Positions 25,249-35,249 of a DNA stretch of 64,000 nucleotides are shown here, one piece after another. The position numbers and the translations under genes were made by a program. Source of the DNA: Anagrus nilaparvatae (taxonomy: Eukaryota > Arthropoda > Insecta > Hymenoptera > Mymaridae). The stretch covers positions 992,001 to 1,056,000 of the forward strand of contig JAKSXM010000228.1 of assembly GCA_022575985.1 (NCBI GenBank), read 5' to 3'. The notes under the pieces are model-generated. The model was given only the letters and a program-made list of their open reading frames with translations. It made no database searches and was not told the origin of the DNA. Within the stretch, counting starts at the first letter, position 1, and every line of letters begins with the position of its first letter.

Positions 25249-27505
25249 GATATATTAAAAAAACGGTAAATAGGGGTAAAATTTAAAAATTAGGGTCAAT
25301 ACGGACAATCAGTAAAAAAATAGGGTGAAATATGAAAAATCGTGAATCCTGCTTTTATATAAATTTTTGCTTTATTAAATATTTTAAAAAAGAGAGAAAT
25401 ATTTTTTTAACTCAAAAAACAAAGCACGATTTTTCATCATAATTTAAATCACTAAAAATATCTAATTAAATTAAATATCTATAAAAAATTTTTTAAAATC
25501 ATTGAAAAGTCATAATTTAAAAAAAAATGATTTCTAATAAAATTTACACATCCTTTATAAAAAATATTTATTGAAAAAAAAAGTCAAAACTTTCTCTTTG
25601 TAATAATAAATATTAGATGCGTTGACAGGATTAAAAACAAAATAGGGTCAACAATAATAATAACTTTTCTCACTATATTTTAAACAAATTGGTAACTTAA
25701 GAAGTATATTTTATAAAAAATAACATATTAGCCTGGAAATTATTAAAAAAACCAAAAAATTTAAATAAAAATTTGTATTATTCATAATAAAAAAGTGTAA
25801 AGGTTAATAAACTTTAGCTAATAAGATTGAATAATAAATAATGATAAAAGGTGTGATATATATATGTATATATTTAAATAATTTACATTTTAATTATAAA
25901 TATATTCATATATACATATAAATAATAATAAATAGATACATAATAATAAATACCTCCCACGTTATAACTATTATTATGCGTAATAAAAATGTAACAGGAT
26001 TTCGTTTAACATGATTATAAATTGCAACTAGATTAATCTTTCCATTATTTTATTATTTTTAATTATTGGGGTAAAAGGGGCGATTTTATATATAAATTTT
26101 TTTTTTCTTCAAACTTTATTTTTAAGATATAAGGTTTAGAATCTTAAGGCTTCTCGAATTAAACGATTATTTTGAGCACCAAAGAAATACATATATATAG
26201 ATAGACTGAATTGGTTTTTTTCTCGCAAGTGAAATGACTCAAATACTATATAAATACAAGTGAAATTTCAAATTTTTTAATTTTAGTTAATACATATTTA
26301 TGGTTTTAATATACTTCGAACGATTTTTGTCGTTTTCTTTCTATTTTATTTAAATTATTATTAGCAAATATTTCTTCTCCTATTTCTTCGCTCTAGTATT
26401 GAGTAGACTACTTTTAAAATCCTCGTGGCATGTGATACTGGATTAAAAGCTTATTAAGTTATTTTATCCTATCTTTCCTATTTTTTACTTGTAGTTGGTA
26501 TTTTGTTCTCCTTAAAAGAAACCCTACGTGCTTGTTTTGGATATTTTTGACCAAACCTTTGAATTCGATAGTATTAACCTTTTCTTTCGCCTTTTCTAAA
26601 GCACTTTAATTAGTCAACAAGGAGAGATTAAATTGTTTTAGATTATTTGATTGCAGGTCAAGAAATAAGTTTAGTGTTTTAGATCCACTATAAATTTTTA
26701 GTACGAAAAACACTTGAAATAAAAATTATTAGTTTTTATGTATACACATTAACTAGCTCGAATTTCTCAGTCACTGGAGGGAGGGGGCGATTGCAAATTT
26801 TCAAAAATGAAGTTCAAAGGTTCAAAATTTTAGTTTTTTCGAATTTTCGTGAAAAATATTGATAGAAAAGTTAATTTACTCATAAAAACCAATAAATTTT
26901 ATTCCAAGTGTTTTTCATATTATCTATTTCATTTGGCTTTACGGTTTTTTGTAAAATTATTTCCTAAACTATTGCTACAATTTTTCAAATAAATTTGGAA
27001 TATCATTTTACTGCTTATTGCAAAAGCATTCAATTAAAATTTTATAAACAATAATTTACACTTGAAAATCCCAAAAATATTTTATAAAACTTTAAATACT
27101 AAATGATAAAAAAAAACATTGTAAATGCGCCAAATTACCCCGACCTCCCTAACCTATAAAATAATTAATAACAATATACAATCGTAGATATTATTTTTTT
27201 AACGGATCTTTATGGATATTATGTACACAGAAAATAATTATTTTATGATTGCATTGTTAAATTACACATATATATAACAAATTATTACATATAATTAAAA
27301 ATTATGAAACTTTAAAAAAAATATATAAAAGAGATAGTGAGTTTTTTTTTACAATAATAATAAGTGTTATAACATACAAATAATAATGACACTTATTTTT
27401 TTACATATGTTACATTAATACATACACGTGTTTTTTATAATAAATTAAACGTGATTCACGACTGAATATTATTTTATTAATTAGGATATTTTGTTTATTT
27501 TTTAG
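25249..27505. other. AT-rich stretch upstream of the PH-domain exon
   Basis: No further exon, RNA gene or large repeat was recognised. The last bases form a good polypyrimidine tract and acceptor (TTGTTTATTTTTTAG) for the exon at 27506, so at least the 3' part is intron of that gene. Confidence 0.55.
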
Positions 27506-27694
27506 CCGGAAACTGTACCACAAGCAAGAATAGATATGACTCGTGTACTTGAAGTTGCAGCAGCTGAAGATGTCACTGGTCATCCATATAGTTTAGCAAT
27601 TACATCACCAGATGGCGTTACTTTTATCAAAGGCACATGTCGTGAAGAAACTAGGTGGTGGGCTGATGTACTTCAAGTTTATTCAAGAAATAAG
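27506..27694 (+). CDS. osp: internal exon of outspread/MPRIP-family PH-domain protein
   Basis: This is a 63-codon exon, phase 0 at both ends, bounded by a T-rich acceptor ending TTTTTTAG and a donor AAG/GTTAGT. It encodes the C-terminal half of a pleckstrin homology domain. It begins PETVPQARIDM, continues through SLAITSPDGVTFIKG (a beta-strand pair) and ends with the helix ETRWWADVLQVYSRNK, whose paired Trp is typical. The alignment I recall is with Drosophila outspread and the vertebrate myosin-phosphatase RhoA-interacting protein, which bind actin and act in cytoskeletal regulation. It is the only exon of the gene I found. The neighbouring exons, with the start of the PH domain and the rest of the protein, must lie far off or be too short to recognise. 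It is the only confident plus-strand host gene sequence here. Confidence 0.8.
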
Positions 27695-28215
27695 GTTAGT
27701 TTTTACAATTTTTGGTTTTTTTATTTTAGTGGCCTAAGATTTTCCTATTAATGACCACTCGTCTTCCATAAAAATAACATGGCATTGGACATTAATTGTG
27801 GGGTGGTCATTAATTGGTACAGTCACTTTAAATATTATTTATTATGAAAACTTTTTAATCAACAAAAGTATTATAATTGCATACAATTATTTAAACAAAT
27901 ATTTATTAACGTATTAGATAATAATTGTAATGTGAACGGTAATTAACGAGTATATTTTTTTATTTAACATGAACATCTAAGTTATTTACTCTTAGAAGAA
28001 TTTACAAAATACGCCACGTTGAAAGTACACCACATATACTTGTAAATCTAAAAAAGTAACGTGATGTAATTTGTGAATCTCCCTGAAATAATTATTTTTT
28101 ATTTCTTTTTTTGTTTTTATTTGATTATTGAGTGCGGGCTTTTTTATATTTCCCTTTCTCCTTTTATTGAATAGCCTCACTCGCGGCGTTCGTTACAACA
28201 GGTGCTCAGAAACTG
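27695..28215. other. intron sequence downstream of the PH exon
   Basis: AT-rich non-coding sequence after the GTTAGT donor. It contains a small inverted repeat, TTAATGACCAC near 27750 and GTGGTCATTAA near 27804, which could be a short MITE. No coding match was seen. Confidence 0.5.
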
Positions 28216-28409
28216 AGGCACATTCTACAATCATCCGGTAAACTCTTGCGGTTGTCCGCTAGAAGACCGCAAGTCAGTGGTGCCAATTTGACATAAAATA
28301 ATTACACATGTTTATTTTAATTTATCATTTAGTTTCGGTTGGCTCCACTGCCTTGCGGACCTCTAGCGGACGACCGCAAAAGTTTACCGGATGATTGTAG
28401 AATGTGCCT
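28216..28409. repeat. 194-bp hairpin element with 65-bp arms
   Basis: Arms 28216-28280 and 28345-28409 are inverted copies: AGGCACATTCTACAATCATC on the left is mirrored by GATGATTGTAGAATGTGCCT on the right. The spacer is 64 bases. The arms are GC-richer than the surroundings (TTGCGGTTGTCCGCTAGA and its variant). It is probably a MITE. A transcript would fold into a long hairpin. Confidence 0.85.
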
Positions 28410-28546
28410 GAACAATACGACTTGTAAAAATTCTCGTTACCCCGCTTATGCATACAAGCTTACTAGCATGGCCACTAATTTTGCTACTTTTTTTCTCTTT
28501 AAAAGAAGGGGAACCATCGAGAAAGCTCGCACTCAATAGGCTTCAT

Positions 28547-28673
28547 CTACAAGCGCCGTAAAAGAAACTCGCAAGCACAGTCTCTACGCAATGCGCTAAA
28601 CACGATTATTCATATCTGTGCATAGCGTTACAGCAGCTTTTGCAATTATAACTCATTTTTTCGGCGTTTGTAG
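28547..28673. mobile_element. small MITE-like block
   Basis: CTACAAGCGCCG at the left end pairs with CGGCGTTTGTAG at the right end (11 of 12). The interior has a second imperfect pair, GCGCTAAACACG and CATAGCGTTACAG. It is GC-rich relative to its surroundings and non-coding. Confidence 0.45.
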
Positions 28674-29147
28674 AATTTCCAATATATCAAAAAATTTACT
28701 GCGCATCGACGCAGATTCGTAACGCCATCTATCGGTTGATAGTAGAATTTACATAAAATTTATTAAAATTTACAAAAATACGCTTACGTTACAAGTTTAA
28801 AATTTATTGTAAGGCACATTGCTTTTAATTTAAATAAACTACCATATTAATTATCAATTTAACATTAAAAAATACAAATAAACTTCTTTACATACTACCT
28901 ATAAAATCAACTATTTTTCAGAAAAAATATTTTATCACACATAATTAGTATAAAATAATTTCAATAAATAATTTCTTGATAACATTTAAAAAATATACAT
29001 AATTTCTCATGGTCAGTCATAACGTCATGTTTAATGCACAAATTAAGTATAAGTATAATTACATACACTTATATCAAAAAAAATTTTTTAGATAATACAA
29101 AAATAAATAAATATTTACACGTATAATGTAAATCCTTAATAAAAATA
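28674..29147. other. 3' flank of the 29148 transporter gene
   Basis: AT-rich sequence between the small MITE and the stop codon of the transporter. It presumably includes that gene's 3' UTR on the minus strand. No other gene was seen. Confidence 0.5.
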
Positions 29148-31405
29148 TCATCGTTTATGTATTAAATCTTGAATTTGCTGTAACGATTTGCCTTTAGTTT
29201 CTGGTAATATAAATAATGCAAATGGTATACCAAATAATGCAATAACAGCATGTAAATAAAAAACAGAACTTTCATTAAATAGATCAATTAATGGCTGATA
29301 CGTTTTAGATGATATCGTACCAATTAATGCTGATAAACACGTTATTAAACATGCAGCATAACATTTAATATTTGATGGAAACACTTCACCCAATACAGTA
29401 CTTGGTATTGACATAAAACCAATATTAAATGTTATAAAAAATATAATTAACGATATTATTGGTAACAATTGTATTGTAATAATTGAATATTCGATTAATA
29501 AAAAATGTGTACCTAATAATAACATCGATATTGTACAACCAAAACTTGATATAAATAACATTGTTTTTCTACCAAAATTATCAATAAATATTGATGATAT
29601 CAATGACGATAACGCTGATAATATATAAATATACGTTATTGCATCTGAAGTATTAATTAAATTAAATTTTGATTTTATTAATATTATTTCAGCATAAAAA
29701 TATATCGTGTTAAAACCACATAATTGCATAAAAGCAAATAATGCTGTTACTATAAATATTAATTTACGAATTTCTTTTGATTTTAATTCTATTAAATTGT
29801 CTTTTACTGTTTTATCTGTTATTAAATATTTACGAATTTCGTTATATTCGTCATCGATATTTTTTGTACCTCTGTACCACATTAACGATCTTTTAGCTTC
29901 GTCGAATAAACCATTATCCATTAAATAATTTGGTGAACTTGGTAGTAACAAAAATAACAAAATATTAAATAAACATGGTATTAAAAAAAAAATGCTAAAT
30001 TGTAACAAACTTAATTTATAACCTAAAATACTAGCTAAAACATTAGCTAATGGTGAACCAAATGTTGCTATTGTAAAAATAGCACCTCTATTTGTTGGTA
30101 ATGCTATTTCACCAATGTATAATGGAAAACATATGTAACACATACCAGCACCAATACCACCAATAATACGTCCTAAATATAAATAATCAATTGTTTCTGC
30201 TAAACCAATTAATATCCAACTTATTGATATTGGTATTAATGTTAAATATATTAAATTTTTACTACCATAATTTATTAATAAAATTGCACCAATAAATGCA
30301 CCTATTATTCTACCAATATTTAATAACGATGCTATCCATGATGCTTCGTCTAAGTTTATGTGGATTTCAAAATTTTCTTCGATTGTTAACCTTTCTATGT
30401 ATGGTGATGTCCATCCTAATAATCCACCCATTTGAAATTGTAGTAATAATACTGAAATTAAATTTTTTTTTTTAAATAATTAAATTGTGTAATAATTGCA
30501 TTTTAATGTAAAATTTATTAGTGTAATTATTTTTTTATCAAAATCATTATACTTAAAAAAAAACAACAGAAATTTGATTTATTTCCTAGATATGATATTT
30601 TTTTTTGTTATTGGAAAAATTATTTTTTTAATTTAAGTTTTTAGAAATAAAGCTATTATCTAGGGTAAATAATGAATGGATAAAAGGAAGTAATAAATAA
30701 AATTTCTCAGAAAATTATTTAAAAATATATGTGTATGTTCCAGAAAAATTATTTTTTATAATAAAATTGTTTTATTTTATAAATTTATGGTTTAAAAAGT
30801 ACGCTGTAAAAATTCAAATAGGCAGCTAAGCAATTAGGGTCAAAAATTTATTAATTTTTAAAATTTATGCTAATTATCATAAAATTTCACAAAAAAATGG
30901 ATTTTATAACAATTTATAAATTTTGCTTGGATTTTCAAGCAATATATTTTTATTAGTGTAAATAAAGATTTTTGGACATAATTTTTAAGTCTAAAGTTTT
31001 TGAAGTAAATATTGCAAACTGTGAAGCTATCAAAACTGAAATTAAATGGTACGTGATTTTGTCAGTTACTAAGGGTTGAGTCCTTTCTGAATTTTAATTT
31101 TCTTCAAATTTTACGAACTTGTAGCAAAATACATAAACTAGTTTTAAACTGAAAGGGTTTTCTGCTTGTCTGGAATGGAATTTTAGAAATTGGATGATTA
31201 TATACCTTAGACCAATTATCAGAAAAAATCCATTTGCAACAAGTCTTAAAAATTGTTTTCAGTGTAATTAAAATTTTTTTGATTTCCAAAAAATAGATTT
31301 TAAATTTTAGCCTAAAAATAAAATTATAAATTTACCTCCAAAACCAGAAATCCATTGAGGTATTAATGTTCTATTGCACAAATTCTTAACATCAAAAAAA
31401 ACCAT
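29148..31405 (-). CDS. Tret1-like: Tret1-like MFS sugar transporter, gene 2 (2 exons)
   Basis: Predicted 12-helix sugar facilitator of the plasma membrane. Exon 1 is 31336-31405 (70 bases), starting MVFFDVKNLC and ending in QWISGFG at a GGAG/GTAAAT donor. Exon 2 is 29148-30451, after a TTTAATTTCAG acceptor. The split Val codon is completed across the 884-base phase-1 intron, and the spliced protein has 457 residues. Motifs by approximate residue: GWTSPY in helix 1 (about 36), YGSKN in loop 2-3 (85-89), Glu-to-Arg loop 4-5 motif EIALPTNRG (138-146), PSSPNYL after helix 6 (194-200), QLCGFNTIYFY in helix 7 (266-276), DNFGRK in loop 8-9 (314-319) and a PETKGKSLQQIQ tail. The helix-7 QxxGxN motif is fully kept, so it is the best candidate for a conventional sugar carrier here. 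Its closest relative is the gene at 54343, which has identical exon lengths. Confidence 0.9.
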
Positions 31406-32546
31406 ACTAAAAATATTTTTTCTTTAAATTAAGTTCACAATTTTTTATCGTGATTTAATTTTTAATTTATCATAATTTTCAAAGTCATAAATAAACCAAA
31501 ACTATAAATCACTCACGTCAAACAATTTCATTAATTTTTTTCAAAAATTCAACAAAAAAAATACCACACAACTTTTTATTAAAAAATTCAATGTGTTTAT
31601 TTAAAGCCTTGTCATTTACGTTTGTTAAGTTTAAAAATCTCCTACTCGTATGCAACCGTTAAAAAATTTTTTGTTTTTATATATTCTATCTCCTTTTTTT
31701 TCATGTATTATATTGTAATTACAAAATTTTTGTGATTATGTGTTTTTTTTTTGAAATTTAAATTATGTAATGATAATTTGAAAATTAGCTAATTTAATTA
31801 CTTATAATCAACTAAAATTTAATGCACACCTTATTAACTTATTGTAAAATATTTATTTTATTGCACATGATTTTTTTTATTGTTTTAAATTTAATGTTTC
31901 CTTCGAAAATTTTTTAGCTTATTTAAGATGAATTGCATTTTATGTCAATCTACGTGAGAGAAAATTTAATAAAAATTAATAAAATAACAATTTGGATTAC
32001 CTGTGTAACTGCATCGTAGAAATCAACTTTTTTTCAATAAAAAACTGCAGATTTAACTACATTTCAAAAAATAATTACACCTTAAAACCAAAATAATTTT
32101 TTTAATGCCTTTTATGCAACATAAACAAAAAATAAAATTAAAAAAAAAAATTTTTAAGTTTCAAAAAAAAATTTATTTTTATTTTTTATTTCATTATTAT
32201 GTCATGTATATAACCAAAAAAAAAAATTATTCTTTACTGTCGAATGATCTATTATTTTTTATTTTTTTGCAATTACTTAATTATGTAATTTTATTACAGG
32301 TATGTTAGACAGATGTATGCATAATAAATAAATTTAATTCTTTTTTTTTATTATGTCAAAAATAATTTGTTGGTGTATTTATCTTTGATATTTATCTATG
32401 CTTAATTACCATGTGTCATTAATTAATTTTATAATTTACAAATTTTTTTTTTTAATTAGCTTTTTATCTTAAAACTATACTTATTCTATGATTATTTTGC
32501 TTAAAAGTTTAAAAAACTGCCTTGAGGTATTATTTTAACATTTATA
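31406..32546. other. 5' flank of gene 2, no gene seen
   Basis: AT-rich sequence upstream of exon 1 of gene 2. It should contain that gene's promoter, but no convincing core element was distinguished from background A/T. Open frames here are poly-Lys/Phe artefacts. Confidence 0.5.
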
Positions 32547-33075
32547 AGGGGAGACTACTAGTTTTGGAAAACTGGATTAAATAATTTTCGGTTAATAGAC
32601 TGAAAAAATATCCTCTATACCCTTTGTTTGTTCCAATGGAACTCTTGGGTTTATATATGACTAAATATTATTAAATAAGGTTTTATAGGTAATCTAACTA
32701 GCTAAGATGTAACCCGAACTCTTTTTATATAGATCGAAATTTTTTTATCACTAATTTATTTAGAACTTAATTTTTTTAACTATTTCGAAAACTGGAAGCA
32801 TGAACAAAATTTTTGATACCTATAAAACCTATTCTCGTCAAAAATGACAATTTCGGCAGAAATTTAAAAATTGGTCATTTTAAGCCGAAAATGACCATAT
32901 GGTTAAATGGATATAGCGATAAGAGGTTTAATTATATAGTTTAAGGAGATTAAAAAGTGAGACCTACTACACATTTTTTAGTTAATTAAAGACATTGCAG
33001 TGTGATTTATCTAAAAAAAAAAAATAAAAAACCTTATTTAATAACATTTAGCCCTGTGTTTTTATGTCCAGTAAT
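32547..33075. mobile_element. degenerate MITE related to the 12534 element
   Basis: Inverted relative to the 12534-13036 MITE, it shares an ATTTCTGCC segment close to GACCAATTTTTAAATTT, the phrase AATAACATT near one end, and AAGGGGAG at its left end. The termini are diverged and the terminal pairing is poor. It is non-coding and lies just downstream of the transporter at 33398. Confidence 0.45.
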
Positions 33076-33397
33076 GAAGCGAATAAACGGAGAGTATTTT
33101 TTTTTAAATATGTTAAATTTATCAATAATTATACATTTTAATTTAGTTTGCTAAAAGAAGTGGCCTCTCGTTTTTAGTTATTTAACTATTAGCAGTGATT
33201 CTTGTAAAAAAATAAATAGTTTATTTGCGACTCTATCATTCTAATGTCTACAAATGTAAATCTTTTTTTTTGGAAATAATATAAATTAATCATTTTCTAG
33301 TATTTTATAAATTAATGCAGCATTTAACATTTTTTCTTTTTCTTCAATCTCGTCGTTATTTTTCTTTTCTGTGCTTTTCTGGATATTTAGGGCCTCC
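33076..33397. other. 3' flank of gene 3, including a cut-off C-terminal tail
   Basis: On the minus strand the bases just below the gene 3 stop codon still resemble the coding tail of the paralogues at 38389 and 51108 (the EKMLN end is recognisable near 33330). That tail has become untranslated. The remainder is AT-rich with no gene. Confidence 0.55.
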
Positions 33398-34798
33398 TTA
33401 TTCTTCTTGAATTTGTTGCAATGTTTTACCCTTTGTTTCAGGAATGAACACAATAATAAATGGAAATGCTAATATTACAAAAAATCCCAGCAAAATAAAT
33501 GCATAAAAATCACCAAATAAATTTACTATTGGTTGATAAATTTTAACTGTAATAGAACTTGTGACACCCATTGAAAAATTAGCAAAAAGTGATGCGATTC
33601 CTTTAATATTTGATGGAAATATTTCCCCTAAAATTATAAAAGGAATTGTCGATATTCCTAATGTAAGGCCAATGAAATATATTGTTAACGAAATCAATGG
33701 TATTATTTGAAATTTTTGTGTGTATATAACATCATCTATCATATAAAAATGAATAATTAAGCCTATCATACAAAAAAGAACAACAACATTTGAAACTATC
33801 AGCAAATTCTTTCGTTTAAAACGGTCAATAAAAAATATTGCTAAAATTGAAGAGACAACACTAATACCTCGAATCCACATTACAGCAACTGATGGATTTA
33901 TTAGATCAAATCTAGCTTTTTTCAAAATAATTTCTGAATATGAAGAAAAGATACTTAAACCACTAATTGGCATGTACATGAATAAAATGATAATAATAAT
34001 TAAATTTTTTTTCACTGGAGGCTTTTTAAAATGCTTTATGTTTTGTAAAAATGTGTTATTTCTTGATGAACTAATGTATTTTTCGATGCCGTTTAATTCT
34101 TCATCGACATCTTGCTCTCCTCGGTACTTCTGTAGAGATTTTTTAGCTCCAGAAAAATCATTTTTCTTGGCCAAGTTATAAGGTGTATCGGGCAAGTATA
34201 AAAATATTACGGTCCCTATTAAACAAGTTGTTAAATAAATGGTACTAAAGATTGCAAGTGAAAGATAGCTCCCAAAAATACTGGCTAATAAAGTAGATAT
34301 TGGAAAACCAATCGACACAATGGTATGGAATGTTCCTCTATATTTTGCTCTTGATATTTCTGAATTATAAAAAGGATAACAAGTGAATGCCATACCAGTT
34401 CCCAAACCAGCAATAAATCGAGAAATATTCAATAGCCAAAGTGAATTCGTTAAAATCATTGAAATCCAACTTAACAGCATTAGAATAAAACACGAAAAGT
34501 TTGACTTTTTACTCCCAAATAATTGTAAAATAAACGCTCCAATGAATGTCCCTAAAAATTTTCCAGTAAAATATAATGATGCCACCCAAGAAGCTTGATC
34601 CAAATTGATTGTAAATTCAAAATCTGATGAGGTTAATCTAGCTAAATATGGAGATTGCCATCCAAAATGGGCTCCTATTTGTATTTGTAGGATAATCACT
34701 AAAATTTTAAAATTCATTTGTAATTGTGATAAAAATTTTATACACTGATGAAATTTACCTCCGATACCCGCTATCCATAATGAGCACGAGAGCCCCAT
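33398..34798 (-). CDS. Tret1-like: Tret1-like MFS transporter, gene 3 (2 exons, divergent motifs)
   Basis: Twelve-helix transporter paralogue. Exon 1 is 34759-34798 (40 bases, MGLSCSLWIAGIG) and exon 2 is 33398-34698. The intron of only 60 bases is a multiple of three without an in-frame stop, so the unspliced frame runs straight through it. I prefer splicing because the GT/AG sites match every paralogue; the spliced protein has 446 residues. Motifs: GWQSPYLARL in helix 1, FGSKKS in loop 2-3 (74-79), a Glu127-to-Arg134 loop 4-5 motif, PDTPYNL (183-189) and PETKGKTLQQIQ at the end. In helix 7 the QxxGxN motif is replaced by MPISGLS (256-262), and loop 8-9 has DRFKRK (305-310) without the Gly. 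It ends at a TAA where the paralogues have TTA, so it lacks their roughly 25-residue tail. Nearly identical to the broken copy at 38389. Confidence 0.85.
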   Translation of the reverse strand: MGLSCSLWIAGIGGKFHQCIKFLSQLQMNFKILVIILQIQIGAHFGWQSPYLARLTSSDFEFTINLDQASWVASLYFTGKFLGTFIGAFILQLFGSKKSNFSCFILMLLSWISMILTNSLWLLNISRFIAGLGTGMAFTCYPFYNSEISRAKYRGTFHTIVSIGFPISTLLASIFGSYLSLAIFSTIYLTTCLIGTVIFLYLPDTPYNLAKKNDFSGAKKSLQKYRGEQDVDEELNGIEKYISSSRNNTFLQNIKHFKKPPVKKNLIIIIILFMYMPISGLSIFSSYSEIILKKARFDLINPSVAVMWIRGISVVSSILAIFFIDRFKRKNLLIVSNVVVLFCMIGLIIHFYMIDDVIYTQKFQIIPLISLTIYFIGLTLGISTIPFIILGEIFPSNIKGIASLFANFSMGVTSSITVKIYQPIVNLFGDFYAFILLGFFVILAFPFIIVFIPETKGKTLQQIQEE

Positions 34799-34959
34799 TT
34801 TTTGTGTTTTAATAAAACCTAATGAATTAACTAGTCAATTATCAATATTATTTTTTCACTATTTAAAAACTAATTATTTTAATTAAGAATTAATACATCT
34901 TTTCACATTCTAACAAATAAAGTTACTAACGTTGAAGAGAAATTAATTGAAATTTTGCA

Positions 34960-35040
34960 CGTAATATCTATTAATATTGATAAAGTAAAGCAAACCTTGA
35001 ATATTATAATTTAAGTATAAAAACTTTATTATCAGATTAA
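34960..35040 (-). promoter_or_regulatory. conserved upstream block, candidate promoter of gene 3
   Basis: The same block lies about 160-240 bases upstream of the start in all three members of this subgroup (here, 40000-40090 and 52735-52815). It has a GATAA site, a TTTTTATAC run and AAGGTTTGCTTTACTTTAT on the minus strand. Conservation could partly reflect recent duplication, but the 52-kb copy is clearly older and its flanks are more diverged. The exact start site is unknown. Confidence 0.35.
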
Positions 35041-35249
35041 CAATTAGAAAAAATTTTAAGTAGGAAATAAGATAAAATTTATTTTAAACTAACTATTCTC
35101 TAAAATAATTCATGAAAACCAGTTAAAATAACAAACACTAGTCGGTAAATACAACTGATTCTTCGTTGTCCTATTTCAACCCCGTAAACTATGTCCGACT
35201 TACGTTTTTTTTTTTAGTGATTAACGTACTATTTCTACTTTTTCATAAA

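Noticed and set aside
33972..34598. Plus-strand frames opposite transporter exons (also at 39031, 39442, 41887, 42196, 48435, 48795, 52387)
   Set aside because: They are antisense shadows of conserved minus-strand coding sequence and repeat identically in paralogues for that reason.
35221..35240. The phrase TTAACGTACTATTTCT shared by the Copia 5' border and 40163
   Set aside because: Too short in AT-rich DNA to be claimed as a duplication breakpoint without an alignment.
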